Assembly (NCBI GenBank): GCA_018110985.1
Contig: JAGAWT010000033.1
Location: forward strand, 1 to 64,000
Reading direction: 5' to 3'
DNA: 64,000 nt
Origin: Oscillospiraceae bacterium
GTDB taxonomy: Bacteria; Bacillota; Clostridia; Oscillospirales; Ruminococcaceae
Numbering within the stretch: position 1 is the first letter of the stretch; each line of letters starts with the position of its first letter. Below are positions 25,941 to 35,095 of this stretch, piece by piece. The notes under the pieces are model-generated. The model saw only the letters and a program-made list of their open reading frames with translations. It had not been told where the DNA came from and ran no database searches. The position numbers and the translations under genes are program-made.

Positions 25941-25980
25941 ATCATAGTCGCTTGGATGTTTGGGTTCACGGTGACATTTT

Positions 25981-26056
25981 GGCGGCATAGCTCAGTGGCT
26001 AGAGCAACCGGTTCATACCCGGTAGGTCATAAGTTCAAATCTCATTGCCGCCACCA
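25981..26056 (+). tRNA. tRNA-Met (CAT)
   Basis: A 76-base cloverleaf with GGCGGCA/TGCCGCC acceptor pairing. The anticodon loop TTCATAC gives anticodon CAT, and CCA is encoded. The closed first base pair (G-C) argues for an elongator-type tRNA. A tRNA-Ile with modified CAT cannot be excluded by eye. Confidence 0.9.
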
Positions 26057-26060
26057 CAAC

Positions 26061-26135
26061 GGCCCGTTGGTCAAGAGGTTAAGACGACGCCCTTTCACGG
26101 CGTAATCATGGGTTCAATTCCCGTACGGGTCACCA
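26061..26135 (+). tRNA. tRNA-Glu (TTC)
   Basis: A 75-base cloverleaf. The anticodon loop CTTTCAC gives anticodon TTC (Glu). GGCCCGT pairs with ACGGGTC with one G-U, and CCA is encoded. It lies four bases after tRNA-Met. Confidence 0.95.
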
Positions 26136-26139
26136 ATAT

Positions 26140-26232
26140 GGAGAAGTCGCCTAGCCCGGTTTATGGCGCACGACTGGAACTCGTGTATGCGTTAATAGCG
26201 CATCGAGGGTTCGAATCCCTCCTTCTCCGCCA
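26140..26232 (+). tRNA. tRNA-Ser (GGA)
   Basis: A 93-base class II tRNA with a long variable arm. The anticodon stem CACGA/TCGTG closes the loop CTGGAAC, so the anticodon is GGA (Ser). GGAGAAG pairs with CTTCTCC, and CCA is encoded. Confidence 0.95.
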
Positions 26233-26237
26233 GAGAG

Positions 26238-26276
26238 ATCACGCTGTATTTTCGGATACAGCGTGATTATTTTGTT
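26238..26276 (+). terminator. Intrinsic terminator of the tRNA cluster
   Basis: A perfect 12-bp stem (ATCACGCTGTAT and its complement) with a 6-base loop is followed by TATTTTGTT. It begins six bases after tRNA-Ser. Confidence 0.9.
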
Positions 26277-26321
26277 CGCTATCCTTCTCCCCTGTTTTTA
26301 GTGTCTTTGGCGTTATAATGC

Positions 26322-26356
26322 AAAAATACCGCAGCACTCTTTACGGGTGCTGCGGT
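26322..26356 (-). terminator. Intrinsic terminator after ftsH
   Basis: Minus strand: a stem ACCGCAGCAC/GTGCTGCGGT with a 9-base loop followed by ATTTTTG. It lies just after the ftsH stop, converging with the tRNA terminator. Confidence 0.88.
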
Positions 26357-26362
26357 CGTTCT

Positions 26363-28258
26363 TTATAATGCGGGCTCCGTATCTGCTGCCGGAGGAACAT
26401 CCTTTCTCCAGTGAAGCTCACCCTTCATCAGCATATCGAAGTTGTCGCCGTCTATCTTTTCGTTTTCTATAAGGTACTCAGACAGCTCCTTCAACTGTGC
26501 CATATTTTCTGTCAGGATCTTCTCGCAGTCCTTGTATGCCTTTTCTATCAGTCTCTTGACCTCTTCGTCTATGAGTGCTGCCGTGGACTCTGCCACAGAC
26601 TGGGTATGACCGTAGTCCCTTCCCAGGAATACCTCTTCACTGCCGGCATAGAGCACGGGTCCCAGCTTTTCGGAGAATCCGAAACGGGTCACCATGTTCT
26701 TGGCATTCCTTGTGGCATCCTGGATGTCTCCCGAAGCGCCTGTGGTGATATCGTCAAATATAAGAGCCTCTGCCACACGGCCGCCCATAGCCCATACAAG
26801 ACCCTGATACATCTTGTTCTTGGTAACGAACTGGTCGTCGGTGGTGGGACGTACCATGGTAAAGCCGCCTGCACGGCCTCTGGGGATGACCGTCACCATA
26901 TGCACCTTATCCACTTCTTCAAGGTGGTATGCAGCAACTGCGTGCCCGGCCTCATGGTAAGCGGTAATAGCTCTGTCACGCTCTGTAACAAGGTGAGACT
27001 TCTTCTCGGGACCTGCAACTACCTTTACGGTAGCCTCTTCTATGTCAGCCTCGGTGATAGCCTTGCGGTTTGCTCTTGCGGCAAGGAGAGCCGCCTCGTT
27101 GAGCAGGTTCTCAAGGTCTGCACCGGTAAACATCTGTGTAGTCTTTGCGACTACGTTCAGATCCACATCAGGCCCCAGGGGCTTGTTCTTGGCGTGGATC
27201 TTGAGTATCTCTTCACGTCCCTTTACATCGGGATAGTCCACCATGACCTCACGGTCAAAGCGTCCGGGACGGAGAAGAGCGGGATCAAGTATATCACGGC
27301 GGTTGGTGGCAGCTATTACTATAACGCCTGTGTTGCCGTCAAAACCATCCATTTCAACAAGCAGCTGATTAAGGGTCTGCTCTCTTTCGTCGTGACCGCC
27401 GCCAAGACCTGCACCTCTCTGTCTGCCCACTGCATCTATCTCATCTATGAAGATGATGGAGGGAGCATTTTTCTTTGCGGTCTCAAAAAGGTCTCTGACT
27501 CTCGATGCACCTACACCTACGAACATCTCTACGAAGTCCGAACCGGAAATGGAGAAGAAAGGAACGCCTGCCTCCCCTGCCACTGCCCTTGCAAGCAGTG
27601 TCTTACCTGTGCCCGGAGGTCCCATGAGCAGTACGCCCTTGGGAACTCTTGCGCCGATGTCGTTGTATTTCTTGGGGTTTTTAAGGAAGTCTACTATCTC
27701 GGACAGCTCCAGCTTTTCCTCATCGGCACCTGCCACATCCTTAAAGGTGGTCTTTTTGGTGCTCTGGCTCTTGATATTTGCCTTTCCGAAGGTGTTGAAG
27801 CGTCCGCCTGCGCCCGTCTGCCGCATCATGAACACGAAGAGGGCTATGGTCATACCAAGGATGATGACCGAGGGCAGGATGTTGTACAGCCATGAATTAT
27901 CCTGGATCTTGAAGTATTCCTGCTTCAAGGGCGCATCAGGGTGGAGCTTGTTATATGCTGTTCTGTAATTCTCCCCGTTATCGCTTGCCTGTATCTCGTC
28001 AATAAAGATAGATACATTGGGAACTGTATAGTTTATATCCTTGGGAGTCCCGTTGTCGTCCACCTTCATTTTCAGCTCTCCCGAGCCCAGGTCAAAGGTG
28101 TACTCGCTTACCTTGTATTCGTCAAAATACTTCATTATCTCCGAATACTGGTACTCACTGGGAACTGTGGCGGTCTGCCTCAGGAAATATACCGTAGCCG
28201 CAAGTATCACAGCCGCTATCAGGAGATATATTATAAGTCCTCTGTTGTTTCTGCCCAT
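26363..28258 (-). CDS. ftsH: ATP-dependent zinc metalloprotease FtsH
   Basis: Membrane-bound AAA+ protease that degrades misassembled membrane proteins and regulators. The 631 residues comprise membrane segment 1 (8-26), an external loop, segment 2 (about 127-145), Walker A GPPGTGKT (213-220), Walker [12 protein letters not shown], the SRH region [20 protein letters not shown], and the zinc site HEAGH (435-439). A normal C-terminal protease domain follows. The C-terminus is short and polar. It lies 24 bases after hpt, in the tilS-hpt-ftsH order conserved in Firmicutes. Confidence 0.97.
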   Translation of the reverse strand: MGRNNRGLIIYLLIAAVILAATVYFLRQTATVPSEYQYSEIMKYFDEYKVSEYTFDLGSGELKMKVDDNGTPKDINYTVPNVSIFIDEIQASDNGENYRTAYNKLHPDAPLKQEYFKIQDNSWLYNILPSVIILGMTIALFVFMMRQTGAGGRFNTFGKANIKSQSTKKTTFKDVAGADEEKLELSEIVDFLKNPKKYNDIGARVPKGVLLMGPPGTGKTLLARAVAGEAGVPFFSISGSDFVEMFVGVGASRVRDLFETAKKNAPSIIFIDEIDAVGRQRGAGLGGGHDEREQTLNQLLVEMDGFDGNTGVIVIAATNRRDILDPALLRPGRFDREVMVDYPDVKGREEILKIHAKNKPLGPDVDLNVVAKTTQMFTGADLENLLNEAALLAARANRKAITEADIEEATVKVVAGPEKKSHLVTERDRAITAYHEAGHAVAAYHLEEVDKVHMVTVIPRGRAGGFTMVRPTTDDQFVTKNKMYQGLVWAMGGRVAEALIFDDITTGASGDIQDATRNAKNMVTRFGFSEKLGPVLYAGSEEVFLGRDYGHTQSVAESTAALIDEEVKRLIEKAYKDCEKILTENMAQLKELSEYLIENEKIDGDNFDMLMKGELHWRKDVPPAADTEPAL

Positions 28259-28282
28259 CAGTTTTCCTTCCTTCTGTTACAG

Positions 28283-28804
28283 TCAGGTGCTGCAAACTCC
28301 CACATAGGGGAGCTCACGGTACTTACCCGCATGATCAAGGCCGTAGCCCACCACGAATTTATCCTCGATCTCAAAAAGCACCTCATCGGCTTTGAAACCG
28401 TTTATCCTGCGGGAAGGTTTATCAAGCAAAGCTATCACTCTCAGGGATATGGGGTGTCTCGCCCTTAAAAGCTCCGTCACCTTTGCGATGGTGTTGCCCG
28501 TATCAATGATGTCTTCAAGGATGACCACATTGTATGCAGAAATATCCTTTTTGATATCAAGCTCCACTTTCACCACACCGGAGCTTGTGTCACTGTCACC
28601 GTAGCTCGATGCGCTCATAAAGGCTATCTCACAGTGAGTAGACATCTGTCTCATATAGTCTGCCGTAAAAATAAAGGCACCGGTGAGTATGGATACGAAA
28701 AGAATGGGCTGATCTCTGAGCTCATCGCTGAGCCTTTCGGCGGATATGCGTATCTTTTCGTTTATCTCCTCCTGAGATATAAGTACCTCGGGTTTATCCT
28801 TCAT
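28283..28804 (-). CDS. hpt: Hypoxanthine phosphoribosyltransferase
   Basis: Purine salvage: joins hypoxanthine (and often guanine) to PRPP. The 173-residue protein carries the PRPP-binding signature VVILEDIIDTGNTIAKV (about 94-110), the loop GAFIFTADYMRQM near residue 42, and the base-binding FVVGYGLDHAGKYRELPYVG near the C-terminus. Its start overlaps the tilS 3' end by 11 bases, consistent with coupling. ftsH follows. Length and motifs are ordinary. Confidence 0.95.
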   Translation of the reverse strand: MKDKPEVLISQEEINEKIRISAERLSDELRDQPILFVSILTGAFIFTADYMRQMSTHCEIAFMSASSYGDSDTSSGVVKVELDIKKDISAYNVVILEDIIDTGNTIAKVTELLRARHPISLRVIALLDKPSRRINGFKADEVLFEIEDKFVVGYGLDHAGKYRELPYVGVCST

Positions 28805-30143
28805 AAGTGACCTCGATCCTCAGTATGCGCCGTGTTTCCTCCGAGACCCTGACTTTATCGGAAACACCGCCGTATTCGCTCCATATGAGCCCGTTTTCGT
28901 CTGCAAGCACAAGAGCAGACTTCCGTTCGGAAGCGCTCAGCCCCAGAGAGTTGTAAAGCTTTTTCAGGCTTGTGCGGAAGTCTCTGCCCGCAAGGGTGAT
29001 CTTATCTCCCTCTGTCTTTGTCCTGATAATTACACCACCTTGTATTTTATCATAGTCAAGGCAGTTGTTTGTTAATTTTTTGTTAAATTTATCGTTGCTT
29101 TTCCAATTATCATTTTCCTCACAGAATATTTTCACCCTTTTACCATATTCCTTTAGCTCCGTATCGGCGGGAAAGGATGAAATAGCCCTGTAAAACGGCT
29201 GTATATCCCTGTTTTGCTCTATGGAGAGCACGCCTTTTCTCAGGATCGCAAAGGTCTCCCCCGAAAGGCTGTACCTTGTGCTTGCCCTGCTTTCCATAAG
29301 GCTGTCTATATCCGACACTCTCAGAGAATTGACGGCTATCCCGTTTTCTTTCAGCCTGCGGGCTATATATTTTTTCCTTACCGCAGGATGAGCCTTTACA
29401 GCGTCTTTGTCCGAAAGGGAGGAAAGCAGCTCCTCAAAATAGTTTTCGTTTTCCTCTGCCTGTCCGGAGAGCCTTCTTGCTGCTTCGGAGGCAAGCGGGT
29501 TTATCTCCCGCATAAGAGGCATGATGTTGTGCCTTATCTTGTTCCTTGTATAGTCATCCTTCAGGTTTGTGCTGTCTGTGACATACTCCTGTGAACGCTC
29601 TCTCAGGAAAAGCTCACATTCACTTCTTGACACCGAGAGCAGCGGCCTGATTATATCCGCCCTTTTGTGAGGTATACCGCAGATGCCTTTGAGCCCTGTG
29701 CCCCTTATAAGATTGAATATGACAGTTTCCGCATTGTCGTCAAGGTTGTGGGCTGTGGCTATATATGCCCCTTCTGCCATTTTTCGGAGAAGGCCGTACC
29801 TTACCTCACGGGCAGCCTCCTCAAGGCTCAGCCTGTGTTCTCTCTGATAGGCTCCCACATCCGCTCTTTCCGACCTGAACGGGATATTTTCCCTGCGGCA
29901 CAGCTCCCTTGCAAATACCTCGTCCCGGTCGCTTTCCTCTCCTCGCAGCATATGGTTCACATGACCTGCGGACAGCTCAAAGCCCAGCTTTTCCGACAGC
30001 CCCTTCAGACACAAAAGCAGACAGACGCTGTCTGCACCGCCAGACAGCGCACACATTATCCGGGAAGAAAAAAGGCCGTAGGTCCTTATCTCCTCTTCTA
30101 CCTTTGACATGACATTCTTTTCCGCAGATGTATCCATGTTCAT
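28794..30143 (-). CDS. tilS: tRNA(Ile)-lysidine synthetase
   Basis: Converts C34 of the CAT-anticodon isoleucine tRNA to lysidine so that it reads AUA. The PP-loop motif ALSGGADSV is at about residues 32-40, HNLDDNAET around 128, and IRPLLSVSR and TRNKIRH follow in the catalytic core. A C-terminal domain completes the 449 residues. The N-terminal start is uncertain: the first ATG has GGGG close upstream, but ATGs 2 and 11 codons later are possible. It lies nine bases after the DUF389 gene and overlaps hpt. Confidence 0.94.
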   Translation of the reverse strand: MNMDTSAEKNVMSKVEEEIRTYGLFSSRIMCALSGGADSVCLLLCLKGLSEKLGFELSAGHVNHMLRGEESDRDEVFARELCRRENIPFRSERADVGAYQREHRLSLEEAAREVRYGLLRKMAEGAYIATAHNLDDNAETVIFNLIRGTGLKGICGIPHKRADIIRPLLSVSRSECELFLRERSQEYVTDSTNLKDDYTRNKIRHNIMPLMREINPLASEAARRLSGQAEENENYFEELLSSLSDKDAVKAHPAVRKKYIARRLKENGIAVNSLRVSDIDSLMESRASTRYSLSGETFAILRKGVLSIEQNRDIQPFYRAISSFPADTELKEYGKRVKIFCEENDNWKSNDKFNKKLTNNCLDYDKIQGGVIIRTKTEGDKITLAGRDFRTSLKKLYNSLGLSASERKSALVLADENGLIWSEYGGVSDKVRVSEETRRILRIEVTYEG

Positions 30144-30152
30144 CGCCCCGTT

Positions 30153-30944
30153 TTATGTATTGGAGATCATGAAGGTGAAAACTATGGCAGGTATAGCGAT
30201 CAATACAGCATTTCTAAGCATCCTGCGCTGCTTTTTACGCCATTCCTCCGGAGTAAATTCCCTTACCTTTGGGATAGAGAGTACGGTAAGTATGACATCT
30301 GCCGAGAAATATATGAAATAGCTGTTTATGACAAAAAGATACAGCGCTCCTCCCAGCATGGTCCAGTTACGGTTGGCTATAGAGTATCCGCAGGTGGCAA
30401 GAGGCGGCATGAGTGCTGTTGCTATGGCAACTCCCGGTATTATGTTGTTTGCCTTGTCCTTTCTTGTCTGCCCGATTATACCCGCAACACCGCCGGTAAC
30501 GGCGATAACCACATCAAAAAAGGTGGGGCTGGTCCTTGCCAGCAGTTCGGGAGTGGCTTCCTTTACGGGAGAAAGGAGGAAATAGACCGTAGCTGCGGCG
30601 ATACTTGCCAGTACCTGAAAAAGGAATCCTATAAGGTGCCGCTCGGTTGTGAACGGGTCTGCGGATGCCGTACCGTAGGCTATGGCAAGAAGGGAGCCCA
30701 TAAGGGGCGATATGAGCATAGCTCCTATTATGACTGCTGTGGAGTTGACATTCAGTCCTGCGGATGCTATGATCACCGCACATATCATCACACAAAGATT
30801 GGTGCCTGTCACCTTTCCGCCCGAAAGCAGCCTGTCTCTTATCTCGTCGTTGTGGGCTGTGTCCTCATGAAGTGAAAAAGCGTATTTCAGCGCTGTTTTT
30901 ACAGCGCCTACGCTTCGTTCCTTCCTGTCTCTGCGTTGATTCAA
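30153..30944 (-). CDS. DUF389 (TIGR00341-like) membrane protein
   Basis: A 263-residue membrane protein of the DUF389 family, recognised from VIIGAMLISPLMGSLLAIAYG (about 72-92) and the later GVAIATALMPPLATCGYSIA. About six membrane segments are visible, with cytoplasmic N and C ends rich in Arg and Lys. The family is widespread and uncharacterised. It stands between aroC and tilS, with a 48-base gap from aroC, so it may begin its own transcript or continue from aroC. Confidence 0.88.
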   Translation of the reverse strand: MNQRRDRKERSVGAVKTALKYAFSLHEDTAHNDEIRDRLLSGGKVTGTNLCVMICAVIIASAGLNVNSTAVIIGAMLISPLMGSLLAIAYGTASADPFTTERHLIGFLFQVLASIAAATVYFLLSPVKEATPELLARTSPTFFDVVIAVTGGVAGIIGQTRKDKANNIIPGVAIATALMPPLATCGYSIANRNWTMLGGALYLFVINSYFIYFSADVILTVLSIPKVREFTPEEWRKKQRRMLRNAVLIAIPAIVFTFMISNT

Positions 30945-30992
30945 AAGAGCGACCCCCTGTTGCTTTTCCGTTGACTTCAGGATCCTGCATCC

Positions 30993-32096
30993 TTATCCCG
31001 GGATGATTTCCTTGTAAAAGCTCTTTATCCTGTTGATACGGGATGACATATTCAGAAGCAGCATATCCGCTATGACTATGGCGGCCATGGAATGTACCAC
31101 AATGGCAGCACGGGGAGCGATGATCGGGTCGTGTCTGCCCTTTACGGATACCTCTGTCTCCTTGCCGCTGCGGTCTACTGTCTTTTGCAGGGATGATATG
31201 GACGGTGTGGGCTTGAAAGCGGCTCTGAATACGAGCTCCGACCCGTCGGACATACCTCCGAGCACGCCGCCGGAATGGTTCGTGGCCTTTGAGATCTTTC
31301 CGTCCCTCATGACAAAGGCATCGTTGTTCACGCTGCCCGTGAGCCTTGCGGCATTCATTCCCTCGCCTATCTCAAAGCCCTTTACAGCCCCCAATGACAT
31401 TACAGCCTTTGCCAGCTCCGCATCCAGCTTGTCGAATACGGTCTCCCCCAGTCCTGCGGGCAGACCGCTCACACGGCATTCCACCACTCCTCCTGCGGAG
31501 TCCTGCTTTTTCAGCAGCTCCTCAAGAAAGGCTCCCGCCTTCTCTGCTGCCTCTTTGTCCGGCATACACAGAGGGTTCTGCCTTATTTCTGCGGGGTCAA
31601 AGGAATTTATCTCTATATCTCCGACAGAGCGCACATAGGAGAGTATATCAATGCCGATCTCACGCAGCATTTTGTCTGCAACAGCGCCTGCCGCCGTTCT
31701 TCCTATGGTCTCTCTGCCCGAAGAGCGTCCGCCGCCCCTGTAGTCACGAAAGCCGTATTTCATGTCAAAGGTATAGTCAGCGTGACCCGGACGGTAATAG
31801 GAGGCTATCTCCGAATAATCCGCCGAACGCTGTGATGTGTTCTCCACCATCACGGAGATAGGCGTGCCTGTGGTCTTACCCTCGAAAACTCCGGAAAGTA
31901 TAACAGCCCTGTCCGCTTCCTTCCGTGGAGTGGCAAACTTATTCTGTCCCGGCCTTCTGAGGTCGAGAAATCTCTGTATATCCTCCTCACACAGCTCCAT
32001 CCCGGCAGGGCAGCCGTCTATGACGACACCTACGCCCTTTCCGTGGGATTCTCCCCATGTTGAAACTCTGAATATCCTGCCGTATACGGAGCCCAT
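30993..32096 (-). CDS. aroC: Chorismate synthase (canonical)
   Basis: Final shikimate step: EPSP to chorismate, requiring reduced FMN. The 367-residue protein keeps every active-site feature: GESHG (His18), LRRPGQ, PRKEAD, RPGHADYT (His105), RGGGRSSGRET (120-130) and NHSGGVLGGMSDG. AAGGGTGAT precedes the ATG. It therefore supplies chorismate synthase activity, in contrast to the paralogue at 10995-12080. Upstream on the same strand is the split transketolase, separated by about 200 bases. Confidence 0.97.
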   Translation of the reverse strand: MGSVYGRIFRVSTWGESHGKGVGVVIDGCPAGMELCEEDIQRFLDLRRPGQNKFATPRKEADRAVILSGVFEGKTTGTPISVMVENTSQRSADYSEIASYYRPGHADYTFDMKYGFRDYRGGGRSSGRETIGRTAAGAVADKMLREIGIDILSYVRSVGDIEINSFDPAEIRQNPLCMPDKEAAEKAGAFLEELLKKQDSAGGVVECRVSGLPAGLGETVFDKLDAELAKAVMSLGAVKGFEIGEGMNAARLTGSVNNDAFVMRDGKISKATNHSGGVLGGMSDGSELVFRAAFKPTPSISSLQKTVDRSGKETEVSVKGRHDPIIAPRAAIVVHSMAAIVIADMLLLNMSSRINRIKSFYKEIIPG

Positions 32097-32256
32097 ATTA
32101 TCACCCTTAACATCTAATGTCTGATACCGATTTCTGACCGATGTACAGACAAGAAACGAGCCGCAGATACTCTTGATCCGGGCTTTAAGGTCTTTTGTAC
32201 ATCGCAGAGTGAACGGTATATCTCTGTCGTCTGACTTCTATCTTCTAAAATGGCTA

Positions 32257-32289
32257 TTGTGCTATGCACCTATAAAGCGCATAGCACAA
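32257..32289 (-). terminator. Hairpin after the transketolase genes
   Basis: TTGTGCTATGC and GCATAGCACAA form a perfect 11-bp stem with an 11-base loop, 16 bases after the transketolase stop. The T run after it on the minus strand is broken (TAGCCATTTT), so it may be a weak terminator or an mRNA-stabilising hairpin. Confidence 0.5.
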
Positions 32290-32304
32290 ATGAAATGCCT
32301 TTAT

Positions 32305-33249
32305 TTACTTGTTGCCGAGAGCCTTTCTTACCTTGTCGGCTATGTTGTCCGCACAAAGACCGAACTGCTTCAAAAGCTCCACAGCGGGACCGGAATGACC
32401 GAATTCATCGTTCACGCCAACCTTGTAAACGGGAACGGGGTATTCCTCAGTGACCACATCTGCCACTGCACTGCCAAGACCGCCTATAACGCTGTGTTCT
32501 TCGGCTGTAACGATAGCGCAGGTCTCCTGTGCTGCCTTCACGATCAGCTCTCTGTCTATGGGCTTTATGGTGTGTATGTTTATGACCCTTGCCTTTATAC
32601 CCTCTTCAAGGAGCTTATCGGCAGCTATCAGAGCCTCATTCACCATAAGACCGGTAGCTACGATGGTTATGTCGTTCCCATCACGCAGGGTGATGCCCTT
32701 GCCCAACTTGAATTCGTAGGTGTCGGGATCGTTGAAAACAGGCACTGCCAGACGGCCGAAGCGCATATAAACAGGACCTTCAAATTCAAGGGCTGCACGC
32801 ACTGCTGCCTTTGCCTCCACATCGTCTGCGGGGTTGATGATGGTCATGCCGGGAATAGTGCGCATAAGAGCTATGTCTTCGTTGCACTGGTGTGTGGCTC
32901 CGTCCTCGCCGACGCTGATACCGGCGTGTGTGGCACCTATTTTTACATTAAGGTGGGGGTAGCCTATGGAGTTGCGGACTATCTCAAATGCTCTGCCTGC
33001 CGCAAACATGGCAAAGGAGCTTGCGAACACCTTCTTGCCCGCTGCTGCCATACCTGCCGCAACGCCCATCATATTAGCCTCTGCTATGCCGCAGTCTATG
33101 AACCTTTCGGGACACGCCTTCTTGAATATGCCTGTCTTTGTGGCTGCCGCAAGGTCTGCATCCAGAACATAGAGATCCTCAAATTCTGTGCTCAGTGCGG
33201 CAAGTGCCTCGCCGTAGCTTTCTCTTGTAGCTTTTTTCTTTATTTCCAT
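32305..33249 (-). CDS. Transketolase, C-terminal subunit
   Basis: The pyrimidine-binding and C-terminal half of a two-gene transketolase (314 residues). Signatures are FIDCGIAEANMMGVAAGMAAAGKKVFA with the catalytic Glu that activates thiamine diphosphate, GISVGEDGATHQ, and EEHSVIGGLGSAVADV. It starts only four bases after the N-terminal subunit. The reaction interconverts pentose, triose and hexose phosphates and provides erythrose-4-phosphate and ribose-5-phosphate. Split transketolases are common in Firmicutes and archaea. A DXP synthase half is excluded by its partner. Confidence 0.94.
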   Translation of the reverse strand: MEIKKKATRESYGEALAALSTEFEDLYVLDADLAAATKTGIFKKACPERFIDCGIAEANMMGVAAGMAAAGKKVFASSFAMFAAGRAFEIVRNSIGYPHLNVKIGATHAGISVGEDGATHQCNEDIALMRTIPGMTIINPADDVEAKAAVRAALEFEGPVYMRFGRLAVPVFNDPDTYEFKLGKGITLRDGNDITIVATGLMVNEALIAADKLLEEGIKARVINIHTIKPIDRELIVKAAQETCAIVTAEEHSVIGGLGSAVADVVTEEYPVPVYKVGVNDEFGHSGPAVELLKQFGLCADNIADKVRKALGNK

Positions 33250-33253
33250 GACC

Positions 33254-34093
33254 TTAACCCTCCAAAACGGCGAGCCTATCGGAAAGCTCTTTCATTGCGA
33301 TCTCATACTGTTCGGTATTGGGTGCCGTGCCGTGCCAGCCCACCTGGTTCTCCATGTAGGAAACGCCCTTGCCCTTGGTGGATGTCTGAACGATGACAGT
33401 GGGCTTGTCCGAGTTATCGGATGCGGCGAAAGCCTTTTCAAGGCTGTCAAAATCATGGGCATCGGCGGTGACTACGTTCCAGCCGAAAGCAGCGAATTTG
33501 TCGGTTATGGGCATGGGTGAGCAGACATCGGTGATCTTTCCGTCTATCTGAAGCCCGTTGTTGTCAACGATGGCTGTAAGGTTTGAAAGCCTGTAATGAG
33601 CGGAGAACATGGCAGCCTCCCATACCTGACCTTCTTCAAGCTCGCCGTCTCCCAGTATTGCATATACTCTGTAGGATGCACCGGACTTCTTGCCCGCAAG
33701 AGCCATTCCCGCAGCAGCGGAGATACCCTGACCTAGAGAACCGGAGGACATATCCACACCGGGGATATGCTTCATGTCGGGGTGACCCTGGAGCATAGCA
33801 CCTATATGACGAAGGCTCTTGAGTTCCTCCTCGGGGAAATAACTCTTCTGTGCAAGCACGGAGTACAGAGCGGGGGCTGTGTGACCCTTAGAGAGTACCA
33901 GTCTGTCTCTGTCTGCTTTCTTGGGATCCTTGGGATCTACATTCATTCTGTTGAAATACAGGTAGGTGAGCACATCGGCAATGGAAAGGGATCCGCCGGG
34001 ATGTCCGCTCTTGGCGTTGTAAACACCCTCGATAATACCCATCCTCACCTTGCATGCTGTGATCTCAAGCTGCTTTTTTGTAAGTTGGTCCAT
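33254..34093 (-). CDS. Transketolase, N-terminal subunit
   Basis: The thiamine-diphosphate-binding half of the split enzyme (279 residues). The motif SGHPGGSLS is near residue 30, SKGHTAPALY near 80, and the metal/ThDP motif GDGELEEGQVWEAAM near 146. The start is the ATG at 34093, with AAAGGA eight bases upstream; an upstream in-frame start at 34123 has no ribosome site. A promoter lies at 34138-34166. The C-terminal subunit follows immediately. Confidence 0.95.
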   Translation of the reverse strand: MDQLTKKQLEITACKVRMGIIEGVYNAKSGHPGGSLSIADVLTYLYFNRMNVDPKDPKKADRDRLVLSKGHTAPALYSVLAQKSYFPEEELKSLRHIGAMLQGHPDMKHIPGVDMSSGSLGQGISAAAGMALAGKKSGASYRVYAILGDGELEEGQVWEAAMFSAHYRLSNLTAIVDNNGLQIDGKITDVCSPMPITDKFAAFGWNVVTADAHDFDSLEKAFAASDNSDKPTVIVQTSTKGKGVSYMENQVGWHGTAPNTEQYEIAMKELSDRLAVLEG

Positions 34094-34137
34094 TTTAGAC
34101 TTCCTTTCTTCCAAGAGGATCATTTTTCTATGTATCT

Positions 34138-34166
34138 ATTATACTCTTTTCGGGAACATTTATCAA
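34138..34166 (-). promoter_or_regulatory. Sigma-A promoter of the transketolase genes
   Basis: Minus strand: TTGATA (34161-34166), a 17-base spacer and a perfect TATAAT (34138-34143). Start near 34131. Confidence 0.85.
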
Positions 34167-34199
34167 ATTACAATTTGCTCATGTCATACCGTAACTTGC

Positions 34200-35075
34200 T
34201 CAAAAGCCATGCTGCTTTGCTGCAAGGAGCGTGTCTATGACACCTGCAACGGCATTTTCCTCCGAGGTCTCCCTTGTGACCCATGCGCAGACCGCCTTTA
34301 CATTGTCCCTGGCGTTGGCGGGGCATACGGCAAGGTCGGCGCTTTGCAGCATCTCTATATCATTGTCGTAGTCACCCATTGCCACGGTAAAGGGGTTTTC
34401 AATGTGATAGACCTGCAGCAGCCTTTTCAGCGCAGAGCCTTTGGAGCAGTCTTTTGGCAGCATCTCGTGAAAAATAGTGCCGGAGGTGACATATTCCGCT
34501 TTGTCATAGTGAGGAAGAGTGCGGCAGTATGCCGCAAAGCTCTCTATCCGCTCAGCTTTCATGGCAAAGAGCACCTTAGACCAGTTCTCACGGGGAACTT
34601 CGTCGATGCTCCCGACTATCTCTGCGGTAAAGCCCGCACTTTTCCAGTGCCCTCTTTCCGTGTCGTTGATGTTCACATCATATATACAGTTGGGGGTGCA
34701 TATCTCTGCGCACACATCGGGGAATTCCTCCAGAAGCTGTTCTATGCTGCTCTTGGCAGTATCCGCATCGAGGTACTTTGACCACATGACTTTGCCGGAG
34801 GCACAGTCATAGATCATGCCTCCGTTGCAGAGTATGGCGGGAAAGGCATTTCCCATAGGCTCAAAGTAATGCTTTGAGGCCTGTATCACACGCCCTGTGG
34901 TGATTATGAACCTGCCGCCTGCCTCAGAAAGCCTTTTTACGGCGGCAAGGTTCTCCTCCGATATGGTCTTGTCGTGCTTGAGAAAGGTCCCGTCCATATC
35001 GGAAAAGAATAGGATCTCAGCTCCTTTGAGCTTTTCTGTCGGGATATTGTTTATATGATCTATAATATTATCCAT
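34200..35075 (-). CDS. HAD-superfamily (Cof-type) phosphatase
   Basis: A cytoplasmic hydrolase, probably acting on sugar phosphates or flavin/pyridoxal phosphates. HAD motif I is DMDGTFL (residues 27-33), motif II is IITTGR, and motif IV is GDYDNDIEM in the C-terminal part. The C2-type cap lies between. The 291-residue length is usual for the Cof/YidA group. The first ATG lacks a clear Shine-Dalgarno site, which is unusual here. It ends the wall/division block, 20 bases after the RluD-type gene. The substrate cannot be told from sequence. Confidence 0.88.
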   Translation of the reverse strand: MDNIIDHINNIPTEKLKGAEILFFSDMDGTFLKHDKTISEENLAAVKRLSEAGGRFIITTGRVIQASKHYFEPMGNAFPAILCNGGMIYDCASGKVMWSKYLDADTAKSSIEQLLEEFPDVCAEICTPNCIYDVNINDTERGHWKSAGFTAEIVGSIDEVPRENWSKVLFAMKAERIESFAAYCRTLPHYDKAEYVTSGTIFHEMLPKDCSKGSALKRLLQVYHIENPFTVAMGDYDNDIEMLQSADLAVCPANARDNVKAVCAWVTRETSEENAVAGVIDTLLAAKQHGF

Positions 35076-35095
35076 TGAATGTAATGATTTAAAAC

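Noticed and set aside
32173-33396. Open frame of 407 codons opposite the transketolase genes
   Set aside because: Complementary-strand shadow with no ribosome site and no recognisable domain.
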